Position numbers and translations under genes: made by a program. From NCBI RefSeq assembly GCF_000336555.1, contig NZ_KB375281.1:2236030-2300029 (forward strand): 64,000 nt of DNA, given 5' to 3'. This document shows positions 34,888 through 45,657 of this stretch, one piece after another; position 1 is the stretch's first letter; every line of letters starts with the position of its first letter. The notes beneath the pieces are model-generated. The model made no database searches, had not been told where the DNA came from, and saw only the letters and a program-made list of their open reading frames with translations. Origin of the DNA: Afipia clevelandensis ATCC 49720 (lineage in GTDB: Bacteria; Pseudomonadota; Alphaproteobacteria; Rhizobiales; Xanthobacteraceae).

Positions 34888-36717
34888 CTATTTTTCTGCC
34901 ATCTCCAGTTCACGAACGACATAGAGATTTTCGATTTCCAGGGCATACTTCTTCTGAACGTTGGCGCGGCGAACTTTCATCGTCGCGGTCACTTCGTCAT
35001 CGTCGTGATCCAGCTCTTTCGTCAGAAGATGGAATTTACGAATTTGCGAAACCTGCGCAAGCTGACCATTCGCCGTATCGATCTCTGACTGAATCAACTC
35101 ACGGAGGCTTTCGTTCTCGGTGAGATTCCTGAAGTTGGTATAGGCGATGCCCTTCTCTTCCGCCCACTTGCCGGCGAGGTCGTAATCGATCTGGATCAAC
35201 GCTGAGACATACTTGCGCGCCTCACCGATGACGATGCATTCCTTGATAAAAGGGCTGGCCTTGACGGTATTCTCGATTTCCGACGGACTGAGATTCTTCC
35301 CGCCAGCCGTGATCATGATGTCCTTCAGGCGATCCACAATGCGGAAGTGGCCATCCTTGAACTCCGCGACGTCGCCGGTATGCAGCCAGCCATCGCGGAT
35401 TGCGACATTGGTGGCTTCGTCGTTTCGATAGTAACCGACAAAAACCGTATCGCCGCGCAACAGCAGTTCGTTGGAATCTCCCAGCCGCGCATCCATTAAG
35501 GCGATGCCATAACCGACCGTCCCCACCCGCCGATCCGTCAGCACTTGCCCCAGCGCAATCCCGGAGCTTTCCGTAAGACCATAAACTTCGATCAGCGGCA
35601 CACCGATGGTGCGGAAGAAGTGCACGATAGCCGGCGAAATCGGCGCCGCACCCGTCATGGCAATGCGGGTTTTGCGCAACCCGATAAAATTCTGCAGCGC
35701 CCGAAAAATCAGCCAGTAAGACAGACCGAACCTGATCATCTCCGACAACGTCCTGTCCGCTGCGTTCTTCTCCGCAAACGGCTCGCACGCAGCATAAGCG
35801 TACTCGAACAGCGCCCGGCGAATGCTTCCGGCTTCCAGCAATTTGATATGGATGGACGAATGCAATTTTTCCCAGATACGTGGCACCCCGAGGAACATGC
35901 TTGGTGCGACTTCCCGCAGGTCTTCCTGCACAGTGCGGATCGACTCGCCGAAATTAACCAGCGAACCGAGATAGACCGGCACCATCACCGTCGTCATCTG
36001 TTCAGCGACATGACATAGCGGCAGATAAGACAGCAGGCTCTCGTCTTTCGACAGACTGAGACGATCCACCGAGGCGATCGCCTGCGCGCGGATGTTCTTG
36101 TAGCTCAGCATCGCGCCCTTCGGCTTCCCGGTCGAACCGGACGTGTAGATAATAAGCCCGATCTGCGCCAACGTCTGCCTGTCGATCGTTGTGTCAACGA
36201 GCCCCGCATACTTTGTCTCGAAGGCAGCGCCCAGCGCTTCCAGCGCGTCGAACGACATCACCTGATCCGGCGGATAGTCCCGGATACCCTTGGTTTCCAC
36301 GACAATGATCCGCTGCAGCTTCGGCAACTCGTCGCGGCGTTCGAGAACCTTGTCGACCTGTTCCTGATCCTCGCAGACGATGACTTCGGATTCGGAGTGC
36401 GCCAGAACGTAGGCCACTTCATTCGACGGACTCGTCGGATAAACGCCGACTACGATCCCATCGACGATGTTCGCGCCAAGCTGGGCCAGCACCCACTCGA
36501 TCCGGTTTTCGGACAAAATGGCGACATGTCCCCCTTTGTTGAGTCCAAGCGCGCGAAACCCAAGACCCACATGGCAGGCGCGCTGATAGTAACGCTGCCA
36601 GGTCGAAGGATTCCAGATGCCGAATTCCTTCTGGCGGATCGCCACGTCTTCCGGCGCCCGGCGTGCATTATCGCGCAGCATTTGCGGCAGCGTGAACTCT
36701 GGAAATGTCTCGCTCAT
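34888..36717 (-). CDS. long-chain acyl-CoA synthetase (FadD15/FACS-like)
   Basis: 609 residues, the size of the long ANL ligases. The P-loop is IYTSGSTGKPKGAMLSYKN near 188, the A5 motif EVYGLTESSG near 367, and hinge HTGDVAEF with KDIMITAGGKNLSPSEIEN near 453. The C-terminal 130 residues are the catalytic lid. It is the last gene of a liv-type importer operon, following livF by 17 nt. In this group of bacteria such operons import and activate aromatic or aliphatic acids, so the importer substrate is probably a carboxylic acid and not a branched-chain amino acid. Confidence 0.9.
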   Translation of the reverse strand: MSETFPEFTLPQMLRDNARRAPEDVAIRQKEFGIWNPSTWQRYYQRACHVGLGFRALGLNKGGHVAILSENRIEWVLAQLGANIVDGIVVGVYPTSPSNEVAYVLAHSESEVIVCEDQEQVDKVLERRDELPKLQRIIVVETKGIRDYPPDQVMSFDALEALGAAFETKYAGLVDTTIDRQTLAQIGLIIYTSGSTGKPKGAMLSYKNIRAQAIASVDRLSLSKDESLLSYLPLCHVAEQMTTVMVPVYLGSLVNFGESIRTVQEDLREVAPSMFLGVPRIWEKLHSSIHIKLLEAGSIRRALFEYAYAACEPFAEKNAADRTLSEMIRFGLSYWLIFRALQNFIGLRKTRIAMTGAAPISPAIVHFFRTIGVPLIEVYGLTESSGIALGQVLTDRRVGTVGYGIALMDARLGDSNELLLRGDTVFVGYYRNDEATNVAIRDGWLHTGDVAEFKDGHFRIVDRLKDIMITAGGKNLSPSEIENTVKASPFIKECIVIGEARKYVSALIQIDYDLAGKWAEEKGIAYTNFRNLTENESLRELIQSEIDTANGQLAQVSQIRKFHLLTKELDHDDDEVTATMKVRRANVQKKYALEIENLYVVRELEMAEK

Positions 36718-36734
36718 GCAATCCTCACACAGCC

Positions 36735-37612
<878 letters not shown>

Positions 37613-37616
<4 letters not shown>

Positions 37617-38791
37617 TTCGCGATCTTGATCCAGTCGGAGACCGGCTTCATGGTCTTGTTCGCGCCGTCATACTGATAGACACGGCCGACGGGCACCGTG
37701 TTGCCTGGGATCGAGATCGGCACGCCGATGATGCCGCCGGTATCGAAGTTCTTGATGGAGTTCAGCGCCGCTTTCATGTTCGCTGCCGTAAGGTCCTTCT
37801 TGGCATCGAGCGTGCGCTTTACAGCCTCGATCATCAACATCGCGGTCAGAAAGCCCTGCGTATAGTACGTCGGCTGATATTCCCGGTGCAGCTGCCGGAT
37901 CTTGTCCAGCATCGGTGAAGATCCCTCTGTATCAAAATAGTATCGATATGGCATCACGCCCATGTAGCCGTCAGCGACTTGAGCCGAATTCGCCCAAATC
38001 CCATTATCCATCGACCAGAATGTGCCCATGAACTTGCTCTTGAGGCCCAGCTGCTTCATCTGCGCCATGAATTCCGGCAGTGGTGCAAGAACGTAGCCGT
38101 GGAAGATGGTGTAATCCGGATCGGCACGACGCAGCTTGAGTACTTCGGTGGAGACGTCGATGCTGGTTGGCGGCGTCGCGATCTTTGCGACGATCTTCAA
38201 TCCCAAATCACCCGCACGCTTTTCGGTTGCTGTAACCGGATCGCGGCCGAACTCGGTGTCCGAGTTGACCAGAGCGATCCTCGCGCCCGGCTGGGTCTTG
38301 GCGATGTATTCCAGCAGAATGCCGATCATTTGCGAATAATCGGGTCCAGGAATGAATTGAAAAGGAAATTCTTTCGGATCGTTCAGCTCGGTCGCGAAGG
38401 ACGTTCCAGCCATAAGAATATTGCCGCGCCGGTTCAGTTCGGCATTGACGGTTTTTGCGAAGCCCGTGGAATCTCCGTAATAGAGGCTTATCTTCTCGCT
38501 GGCGGTGATCCGGTTAAATGCTGCAATGGATTTATCAACTGCGTAAGAGGTATCCTCGGGTATATATCTGATCTTACGACCATCGATTCCACCGGCGTCG
38601 TTGATGATCTTTACATAATCCTGGAATCCTACGTTGAGAGGAATACCAGCAAATCCAAATACGCCCGTCATCGGCATCGACGCGCCTATTACAATATCAT
38701 CAGCGGCCCACGCCTGCATATTGATTCCAAATGCCAGGCAACCTGCTGCTGCGTAGGATAGAATTTTTCGACGCCTCGGAATGTGTTTCAT
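37613..38791 (-). CDS. HAAT-family periplasmic binding protein (LivK-like)
   Basis: 392 residues with a Sec signal peptide: basic MKHIPRRRK, hydrophobic ILSYAAAGCLAFGI, and cleavage near MQAWAADD. The mature part starts DIVIGASMPMTGVFGFAG, the type I periplasmic-binding fold used by branched-chain amino acid, amide and aromatic-acid importers. The gene lies between livM and livF, inside the operon. Ligand cannot be told from sequence; co-transcription with an acyl-CoA ligase points to an organic acid. Confidence 0.9.
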
Positions 38792-38810
38792 TACTGTGTC
38801 TCCCTGTGTG

Positions 38811-39851
38811 TTATTTCTTGAATGGCCATAAATGAAAGAAACGTCGGACGCGGCGCCAGATTTCGGCGAGGCCCTGCGGCTCGAACAGCAGAAAACCGAT
38901 GATCAGCAAGCCGAAAACGATTGTCCGGATCGGCGACAGTTGCGCCACCGCATTCGGAATGAACGTCATGTAGGACACCGCAATCTTGAGAATCTCCGGC
39001 ACCATGGTCATGAAGATCGCGCCAAGGATCGCGCCGAGGATCGTGCCCATGCCGCCAACGATGACGGCGGCGAGGAAGAAGACCGAATAGATCAGCGGAA
39101 AGCTCTCCGGCGTCACGACGCGGAAGAAATACGCCCACATGCCGCCCGCGACGCCGGCGTAGAACGACGACAGTGCGAACGAGAGCAGCTTGTATCTCAA
39201 GAGCGGAATGCCGAGCACTTCGGCGGAAATATCGCGATCGCGGATTGCGATAAAGGCGCGGCCGATCCGGGTCCGGAACAGGTTGGCCGCGGCGAATACG
39301 GCGAGCGCCGTCAACGGTATGAACAGCCAATAAAGCTGGAACGGACGCGCCAGATCGTAACCGAACAGCCGCGCAGGTGGCATGCTCAGCCCTTGCGTAC
39401 CGCCAAGGAATGCAGGGCCATTGGCAAATATGAAGTGCAGTATGAAGGATGCGGCAATGGTCGCGATGGCGAGATAAAGGCCCTTCACGCGCAAACTCGG
39501 CACGCCGACAACAAGACCGACGGCGGCGGAAACAAATCCCGCGACAACGAGATTAATGAAGAACGGCGTACCGATCCGGATTTCCAGAATAGCGACAGTG
39601 TATGCGCCGACGGACATGAAGGCCGCTTGGCCCAGGCTGACGAGGCCGGTATAGCCGGTGAGAATGTTCAGGCCGGTCGTGCTGACAATGTGGATCGCCA
39701 CCAGACAGGCGAGATAAATCCAGTACTGATCCACGAAGAATGGAAACAGCACCAGCGCCGCGAGCAGCGCGACCATCATTAGACGCTGCACGTTGGTATC
39801 GAGCAGCGATTCCGCCTGGGCGTAAGTTTCGTGTACCGCGCCGATCCGCAT
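38811..39851 (-). CDS. livM: LivM-type ABC permease
   Basis: 346 residues, eight or more predicted membrane segments. The signature region NILTGYTGLVSLGQAAFMSVGAY is near 63, and the cytosolic loop FIAIRDRDISAEVLGIPLLRYKLLSFALSS near 203 corresponds to the ATPase-contacting coupling loop of LivM. The start overlaps the livH stop by 1 nt. The gap to the binding-protein gene is 19 nt. Confidence 0.92.
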   Translation of the reverse strand: MRIGAVHETYAQAESLLDTNVQRLMMVALLAALVLFPFFVDQYWIYLACLVAIHIVSTTGLNILTGYTGLVSLGQAAFMSVGAYTVAILEIRIGTPFFINLVVAGFVSAAVGLVVGVPSLRVKGLYLAIATIAASFILHFIFANGPAFLGGTQGLSMPPARLFGYDLARPFQLYWLFIPLTALAVFAAANLFRTRIGRAFIAIRDRDISAEVLGIPLLRYKLLSFALSSFYAGVAGGMWAYFFRVVTPESFPLIYSVFFLAAVIVGGMGTILGAILGAIFMTMVPEILKIAVSYMTFIPNAVAQLSPIRTIVFGLLIIGFLLFEPQGLAEIWRRVRRFFHLWPFKK

Positions 39852-40729
39852 CAGAGTCGCTCAATTTCAACTGTGCCGAACAACCCGTAAGGACGGATCA
39901 TCAAGGCAACCACCAGAATGCTGAAAGTGACGAGCAGCTTGTATTCGCCGCCCATGTAGGTTCCGACCAGCGCTTCAACGACACCAATCGCGAGGCCAGC
40001 GACAAGCGCACCAGCGATCGAATCCAGACCGCCTACAATGACAGCGACCAGCACCGAGAGGCCAAACACGCCCATGTTTGGTGAGATGCCGCCGATCGAG
40101 CCAATAAGAATACCCGACCCGGCTGCCGCCATCCCTGCGACAATCCACGACACCGAGAACACCGCTGGAACGTTGATGCCGCAGGAGAGCGCCGCGCCTT
40201 GATCCGTTGCCGTCGCGCGGAGCGCAACGCCACCTCGCCATGTCCGGAAGACCAAAAGAAATACAGCGATCAGGATAGAAGCAATCGCAAAACACACGGC
40301 GATCTTCGGCGAGACATAAGCATCGCCGATGAAGATCGGCTTGGATGGCAGGAAACTGGGCAGCGTCCTCGGATCGCCACCCCAGATGAACTCGACAAAA
40401 CCGATTAGCACCGAGCTCAGACCGACCGTAACCATGAACACCGAAATCGGGCTCTCGCCGAGCATCGGACGGATCAGGACGCGCTCGAAGACGCCGCCAA
40501 GAATGCCCCCACCCACCAATGTCAGGATAACAGCGAGCCAAATCGGGAGCATCAGGGAAATCGTTAGACCGAAGAAAAAGTAAGCACCGAGCATCAGCAT
40601 TTCGCCGACGGCGAGATTGATCACCTTCGTCGCCTTGTAGATCAACACGAAGGCAATGCCGGTCAGCGCAAGCAATGCGCCCGACCCCAATCCCGACAGC
40701 ACCACCTCGAAGAGAAACAGCCAATCCAT
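39851..40729 (-). CDS. livH: LivH-type ABC permease
   Basis: 292 residues from the ATG at 40729; an upstream frame reaching 40936 overlaps livG and is not used. The sequence starts MDWLFLFEVVLSGLGSGALL, with the LivH motif GIAFVLIYKATKVINLAVGEM near 23 and the coupling loop RGGVALRATATDQGAALSCGIN near 169. It overlaps the livG stop (TGATG) and the livM start, so the three are tightly coupled. Confidence 0.92.
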   Translation of the reverse strand: MDWLFLFEVVLSGLGSGALLALTGIAFVLIYKATKVINLAVGEMLMLGAYFFFGLTISLMLPIWLAVILTLVGGGILGGVFERVLIRPMLGESPISVFMVTVGLSSVLIGFVEFIWGGDPRTLPSFLPSKPIFIGDAYVSPKIAVCFAIASILIAVFLLVFRTWRGGVALRATATDQGAALSCGINVPAVFSVSWIVAGMAAAGSGILIGSIGGISPNMGVFGLSVLVAVIVGGLDSIAGALVAGLAIGVVEALVGTYMGGEYKLLVTFSILVVALMIRPYGLFGTVEIERL

Positions 40730-41562
40730 CACGCTGCCCTCTCGCCTGCGATCCGACGCGACAGATCGCCGACGTCCCCCGAACCGAGATAGGCCGCAAT
40801 CACGTTCGGGTTGTTCTGGATTTCTGCGGGCTTTCCGGCCGCGATCACCTGCCCGAAATTCAGCACGACGACATGGTCGGAAATGTCCATCACCAGACCC
40901 ATGTCGTGTTCGACCATCAGAATGGTGACGCCCCACTCCTCCTTCACATCGAGGATGAAGCGCGCCATGTCTTCAGTCTCTTCGCGGTTCATGCCCGCCA
41001 CCGGCTCATCGAGCATCAGCAGGCGTGGCTGCATCGCCAACGCACGGGCCAACTCGACCCGCTTGCGCAGACCATAGGAGAGCGACGCGACCGGCTGGTC
41101 ACGAATATGTTCCATCTCAAGAAAATTGAGAACCCGTTGCTCGATCTCGGACCGCAGCGCAAGCTCCTCGCGCCGCGCGCGGCCGAAGTACCACAACGCA
41201 TCGAGCACGTTGGTCTGCATGTGCGCATGACGGCCGAGCTTGATATTGTCCAGCACGGTCATGCCGCGAAACAGCGCAATATTCTGGAATGTGCGAGCGA
41301 GTCCGATCTTGGCGCGTGCAGGTGGGTGCAGCTTGCTGATGTCCTCGCCGGCAAACTCGATCGCACCCGCCGAGGGGCGATAAAAACCGGAAATGCAGTT
41401 GAACAGCGACGTCTTGCCGGCGCCGTTCGGGCCGATCACCGCCGTGATCGATCCCGGAGCAACCGAGAACGAAACATTGGTCAACGCCTTCAAACCGCCA
41501 AATGACAACGACAGACCGTTGACGTTCAAGTCAACGGAATATGATTCCGCTTCTCCGGACAA
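40729..41562 (-). CDS. livG: LivG-type ABC importer ATP-binding protein
   Basis: 277 residues. Walker A is VIGPNGAGKTSLFNCISG near 41, the signature is SLSYGLRKRVELARAL near 159, and Walker B is LLMLDEPVAGMNREE near 181. The C-terminal BCA-type tail ends near YLGSGD. It is the first gene of the six-gene operon livG-livH-livM-binding protein-livF-fadD. The 244-bp region upstream (41563-41806) is AT-richer and must hold the operon promoter; I see no further gene in it. Confidence 0.92.
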   Translation of the reverse strand: MSGEAESYSVDLNVNGLSLSFGGLKALTNVSFSVAPGSITAVIGPNGAGKTSLFNCISGFYRPSAGAIEFAGEDISKLHPPARAKIGLARTFQNIALFRGMTVLDNIKLGRHAHMQTNVLDALWYFGRARREELALRSEIEQRVLNFLEMEHIRDQPVASLSYGLRKRVELARALAMQPRLLMLDEPVAGMNREETEDMARFILDVKEEWGVTILMVEHDMGLVMDISDHVVVLNFGQVIAAGKPAEIQNNPNVIAAYLGSGDVGDLSRRIAGERAA

Positions 41563-41806
41563 CTACCCCTCCGTTAAATTTGGCGCTTTGCACGCTCTTA
41601 GGACTTATTGTTTTCGACGCTATCTCCGCATGATCCAAACGAATTTCATTTGGATGCTCCAACAAGTTCTTGGGCGAATTGCATCTATGGAGTTAACCGC
41701 TCTTATTCATCGAATCTTTCTCCTGCATTTCATCTCCGAAAAGCACGAGATGTCGCAAAGAACGTCTGAAAGATTCTGGTGAGTATCTGCATATCGGCGC
41801 AAACCG

Positions 41807-42106
41807 TCAGTTGACATGCAGATTCAGCAACGCTGTTCGAATGTCGTCGCTTGTGAGTTGCCAGTCATTTCCCAGGTTCGCAACGATCTCTTTCATGAAT
41901 CCATTAGCGAGAGAGAGTGCCTTCTGCGAATCGCCAAGATACTCACTAAGAATCGCTAGAGACAGTTGCATCGGCGCATCGCCTTCGTAACCCCACTCGA
42001 AGAAGCCGCCATCATACGTTTTAATCTGGAGAGCCCGATCCAACGGTCGCCCATCGACAGTCACTTCCACGCCGTTAATCGTTCTCGAACCTTCAAACGT
42101 ACTCAT
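41807..42106 (-). CDS. DUF6166 family protein
   Basis: 99 residues. The pattern VTVDGRPLDRALQIKTYDGG, FEWGYEGDAPMQLSLAILSE, then a helix with SLANGFMKEIVANL and WQLTSDDIR matches the DUF6166 family, small proteins of unknown function scattered in bacteria and phages. The residues around FEWGY are the best conserved part. It stands alone between the liv operon and an SDR gene, in a lower-GC stretch. No function can be offered. Confidence 0.7.
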   Translation of the reverse strand: MSTFEGSRTINGVEVTVDGRPLDRALQIKTYDGGFFEWGYEGDAPMQLSLAILSEYLGDSQKALSLANGFMKEIVANLGNDWQLTSDDIRTALLNLHVN

Positions 42107-42177
42107 GCCCTTGCCCTTGTGGTTTCTTCCCCGCGAGCGAATAAAAATCGCTCAATGAAAACCCGTCATCCCCCCGC

Positions 42178-42948
42178 TCACAGCTGCTGGGGAAACCCTC
42201 GATATGCCAAAAATCCACCGTCGACCGGCAGCTCTGCCCCATTGATGTATGAAGCCGCATCAGTCGACAGAAACACTATTGCTTCAGCGACTTCAGGAAA
42301 AAGCCCAGTACGACCCAAGGGGACGGACTGCAAAAGTTTTGGACGTAACTCCGGGTCCGCAGATGCAACGGATGTGCGCATTGGCGGCATCCAACCGGGA
42401 ATAACGGCATTCGAACGAATATTGTCCTTTGCATAGCGCCCCGCCGCAGATTTCACGAGCAGGAGTATCGCCGCCTTTGCGGCGTTGTAGCCCATGTGAA
42501 CGTAATCCGCGCCGATCTTTCCAGCGATGGATGACGTGGCAACAATAGAACCGCCACCCGCCTGCGCGATCACCGGCGCAGCATGCTTAATGCCAAGGAA
42601 TGTTCCACGAGCATGGATCGACATCAGACGATCGAAATAATCTGTATCCATGACATCGGGAATCATTCCGCTGATTCCCGCATTGCTAACAAGTCCGTTG
42701 AGTTTGCTATAAGTTGACACAACAGATTTCACGGCATCAATCCACTCCGGCTCATTACGGACATCTAGATGAACGGTTGATGCGGATCCGCCGTCAGACA
42801 CGATCGACTGAGCAACGCGGGAAGCCTCTTCGTCGAGTATGTCACCAATCACGACATTGGCTCCCTCTTTGGCCATAAGGCGAGCCGTACTCTCTCCAAG
42901 GCCACTTGCTGCGCCCGTCACAAGGAATGTTCTGCCTTTTAACCTCAT
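42178..42948 (-). CDS. short-chain dehydrogenase/reductase (SDR)
   Basis: 256 residues, classical SDR size. The cofactor motif is TGAASGLGESTARLMA (TGxxxGxG, near 11), the NAG motif is LVSNAGISG (near 85), and the catalytic set is Ser in IVATSSIAGK (near 139) with Tyr and Lys in YNAAKAA (near 155). The Tyr sits in 'HMGYNAAKA'. Cofactor preference (Asp in VIGDILDEE) points to NAD(H). The substrate is unknown. Gene neighbours are a DUF6166 gene and small membrane proteins, and no operon mates are clear. Confidence 0.9.
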   Translation of the reverse strand: MRLKGRTFLVTGAASGLGESTARLMAKEGANVVIGDILDEEASRVAQSIVSDGGSASTVHLDVRNEPEWIDAVKSVVSTYSKLNGLVSNAGISGMIPDVMDTDYFDRLMSIHARGTFLGIKHAAPVIAQAGGGSIVATSSIAGKIGADYVHMGYNAAKAAILLLVKSAAGRYAKDNIRSNAVIPGWMPPMRTSVASADPELRPKLLQSVPLGRTGLFPEVAEAIVFLSTDAASYINGAELPVDGGFLAYRGFPQQL

Positions 42949-43014
42949 CGACTCCCCTTACTCCGCGTTGACATCGCCGGAACTCATTCCACCGATAGGC
43001 CCTTTGTTGTTGAG

Positions 43015-43206
43015 TTAGCTGTTACGTTTGACGTTGCCTTTGCGTTTGACGTCCGGAAATACCCAGATGGCAAAAACCACAAACATGCCGACCCCCAATG
43101 CCACTGCGGCGGGTGGGTATAGTCCGATGCGATAGTCATAAAACGCGATGCAGGCAGCGACGAGAAGAACGAGAGTCGAAATCACAAGCTTTATCTTGAC
43201 CAACAT
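43015..43206 (-). CDS. small membrane protein, two segments
   Basis: 63 residues with two hydrophobic stretches (IKLVISTLVLLVAACIAFYDY and AVALGVGMFVVFAIWVF; each is split by a short polar turn) and a basic C-terminus (DVKRKGNVKRN). It belongs with the next two genes upstream, which encode another membrane protein and a fatty-acid-hydroxylase-like protein, in one minus-strand run. I do not recognise a family. Confidence 0.65.
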   Translation of the reverse strand: MLVKIKLVISTLVLLVAACIAFYDYRIGLYPPAAVALGVGMFVVFAIWVFPDVKRKGNVKRNS

Positions 43207-43221
43207 GACCTTCTTCCTCGC

Positions 43222-43638
43222 TCACAACGACAGTGCATTTGCGAAATGTGCGGATTGGCCCAACATCATCACTGCCGCTGCTTGAATACAGAGCAAGACC
43301 AGCAATCCCGCGTAACTGTCGAGCCACCGCTGTGGAACGACGTTAAAAATGGCTGGCGCAAAAAGAAATATCCAACTCCCCATCAGGATGATGCTCGATA
43401 AACGAAGGGTGGATGCGGCAAATACAACCGTTCCTATCAGCAACAGGACCAGCAATATTGCGTTGCCAATCACGAGGCCAAATCCCAACGGCGCTGAACT
43501 ATTTGCGCGAGCACCCAACGGCAGCAGACCAGAAATGATCAACCCGCTAAGAGAACAAGCCGCCCAAAGAATAGCGAAGCATCCAAGTGACCTGAGGTCC
43601 GGCTCAACCGAACGAGCAACCGAAAGCACAGCTTCCAT
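43222..43638 (-). CDS. integral membrane protein, unknown
   Basis: 138 residues with four predicted membrane helices: about 18-38, 52-72, 78-98 and 110-130. It is rich in Leu, Ala, Ile and Ser, with no charged catalytic motif. It lies 15 nt before the 63-residue protein and 37 nt after the hydroxylase-like gene, so all three are likely co-expressed. It could be a small accessory subunit of the hydroxylase; that is a guess from position. Confidence 0.7.
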   Translation of the reverse strand: MEAVLSVARSVEPDLRSLGCFAILWAACSLSGLIISGLLPLGARANSSAPLGFGLVIGNAILLVLLLIGTVVFAASTLRLSSIILMGSWIFLFAPAIFNVVPQRWLDSYAGLLVLLCIQAAAVMMLGQSAHFANALSL

Positions 43639-43675
43639 CGCTTTCCTCCAACGTTACGAGGGCACTTTCGGTGGA

Positions 43676-44467
43676 TTATCTGCCGGCCACTGCAACCTTG
43701 GGAGGAAGCTTGTCAGCTGCCTTCGCTGTTCGCCGCAGATTTGACTTCACATGTTCCCAGCTATTGCCATTGAAAACGTGACCAAAGAAGCCGCGGTCAA
43801 GATCGGACGTACCGTAAACCCAATCAAAGATCGGCGTCCCGATACCCATGTTGACCTCCATCATGATCGAGTGATCATGATGGGCTCGATGGTGTCTGCG
43901 GGCAGTATTGACGATGGGGCAATACACGAGGAACCAGTTGTCCTCGACATGACAGCAGAAATGAACGAACTCGTACCACATATAGCTGCCAATCACGCTC
44001 GCCATCACCAACCAGCCGGCGTTCGATGAAATGAGCAAACCCACGATCACCGCGCTGGGCAACGCAATGAGAAGCATCGTCGCCATTGTGAATGGGGGAA
44101 AGAAGGTCACGCGCCAATCCATATGATCGGCGAAGCGCATCTCGTCGTCCGTAAAGAACTGATGATGCTGCAGTGTGTGGCGGTTGTAGAGCTCCCGCAG
44201 CGCTCCATTACGCGCAGGCCGATGAAGCCACACACGATGGGCCCAATATTCTCCGAACTGATACGTCAAGAAAACAGCAGGAATGACGCCCCACTGCCAC
44301 CAAGCAACGTCGCTCAAATTAGCAGAGCACACGTAAATGATGGAGAAGCCGGCAATAAAGATAACCGAGACATGCAGCCAGCCGTTGTACCACGTCGCAA
44401 TCTGCTGACGATAAGTCGCGCGGAAAGCACGCTGCCTGTTGGACATAGATGAGTTTCGCAGTTCCAT
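43676..44467 (-). CDS. sterol desaturase/fatty-acid hydroxylase superfamily protein
   Basis: 263 residues with four or so membrane helices. The diiron histidine boxes are visible: HRVWLH near 88, HTLQHHQ near 109, and HRAHHDHS near 206, an HX4H/HXXHH set typical of the family. It probably hydroxylates or desaturates a lipid using O2 at the membrane. It is the first gene of a three-gene run and is divergent from a GntR regulator (206-bp gap), which may control it. A lipid or carotenoid substrate is possible. Confidence 0.88.
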   Translation of the reverse strand: MELRNSSMSNRQRAFRATYRQQIATWYNGWLHVSVIFIAGFSIIYVCSANLSDVAWWQWGVIPAVFLTYQFGEYWAHRVWLHRPARNGALRELYNRHTLQHHQFFTDDEMRFADHMDWRVTFFPPFTMATMLLIALPSAVIVGLLISSNAGWLVMASVIGSYMWYEFVHFCCHVEDNWFLVYCPIVNTARRHHRAHHDHSIMMEVNMGIGTPIFDWVYGTSDLDRGFFGHVFNGNSWEHVKSNLRRTAKAADKLPPKVAVAGR

Positions 44468-44673
44468 GGCGCTACCTCCGATCGAATACAGCCAGCCTGT
44501 ATGCCGACATGTGAAATATCAGTTGTCGTCAGATAATACGGTCGTGCCAATACGCTGTCAAGTTGGATTGCAACTAATTATTAATCAGCCGCCTTCGAAA
44601 TGTTTGTGTCGTTGCGATCGGACAAATGTGGGCTAAATGTGTTTTTGGATATCGAACAAGAAAGTCTCTTTTG

Positions 44674-45375
44674 ATGCTTCGCAAAACTGACGTCCGCCAA
44701 CGGCAAAAGCCTGTCGCCCCCGAGAACGCCGACGCTAATTCAGACATCAGTTTAGCTGAACACGCCTACCGCACCTTGGAGGAGCTGATCATCACCTTGC
44801 GACTGCAACCGGGGGCAGCTCTTTCCGAACAAGCTCTCGCCAGTCAATTGAACATGGGAAGAACACCGATCCGCGAAGCTTTGCGACGATTAGAACGCGA
44901 AGGACTTGTTCTCATTCTCCCTCGCAGGGGAGTCCTTGTGAGCGAATTGAATGTTCACAAACAGCTTAGTCTTCTGGAAATGAGAAGGGAGACGGAGCGT
45001 TTGCTTGCGCGACTATCCGCTGAACGCGCTACCCCTGAACAGAGAATGGAGTTCGCCAACATTGGCTTGAGTTTGCGGAGTTTCAGCGATGATGACGATG
45101 AGACGCTATTTAGTCGTTGGGACAGCCGTCTAACCGAACTTGAATACGAAGCTTCTCAAAATGAATTTGCTGCAAAATCCATGGCACTCATGCATGGCCT
45201 ATCCAGACGTTTCTGGGTAAAATATCATAACAAGCATGCAAGTCTCGCCGAAACTGCCGCCCTGCATGCCAATCTGGCTGAACAAATCGCTCGAGGCGAT
45301 ACGAGCGCAGCAGCAGCGGCCTCCGACGAATTGTTGGATTACATCGAAGAATTCACTCGAAATACGGTGGCTTGA
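44674..45375 (+). CDS. GntR-family regulator (FCD type)
   Basis: 233 residues from the ATG at 44674. The winged HTH is at about 28-88 with ALASQLNMGRTPIREALRRLEREGLV, then LPRRGVLVSE. The C-terminal FCD domain is all-helical but weak in the usual metal-binding histidines. It diverges from the hydroxylase gene; no clear palindrome was found in between. Base composition is lower in GC than the liv region, consistent with accessory DNA. The 282-bp gap after it (45376-45657, convergent genes) holds nothing I can identify. Confidence 0.85.
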   Translation: MLRKTDVRQRQKPVAPENADANSDISLAEHAYRTLEELIITLRLQPGAALSEQALASQLNMGRTPIREALRRLEREGLVLILPRRGVLVSELNVHKQLSLLEMRRETERLLARLSAERATPEQRMEFANIGLSLRSFSDDDDETLFSRWDSRLTELEYEASQNEFAAKSMALMHGLSRRFWVKYHNKHASLAETAALHANLAEQIARGDTSAAAAASDELLDYIEEFTRNTVA

Positions 45376-45657
45376 CATCGACACTACCCGCTTGACGCTC
45401 CTATGAGCATTAGCGAATTCCGCCGGCAAGCCGTAAAATAGTATCGATGCAGCCAAACCTCTGCCCTGCGGCATGTCGTTGTGCTGAGGGAAAGCACGCC
45501 TGATCCGTGAGTCCGGTCTGGATGAAGCGCTCTGGTGGGCCAAATGTAGACAGGCTGGCGCTGCCGAATGTCGAGCTTTCCGAGAAAATTCCTGCCGAGC
45601 TTTACAAGGGAGTCGCGGCAATCTTTTTCTTGTGATGCGGTTGACGAAAAAATTGCG

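Noticed and set aside
45376-45657. Minus-strand frames in the convergent gap after the GntR gene
   Set aside because: Composition is not protein-like, and they overlap the end of a supported gene.
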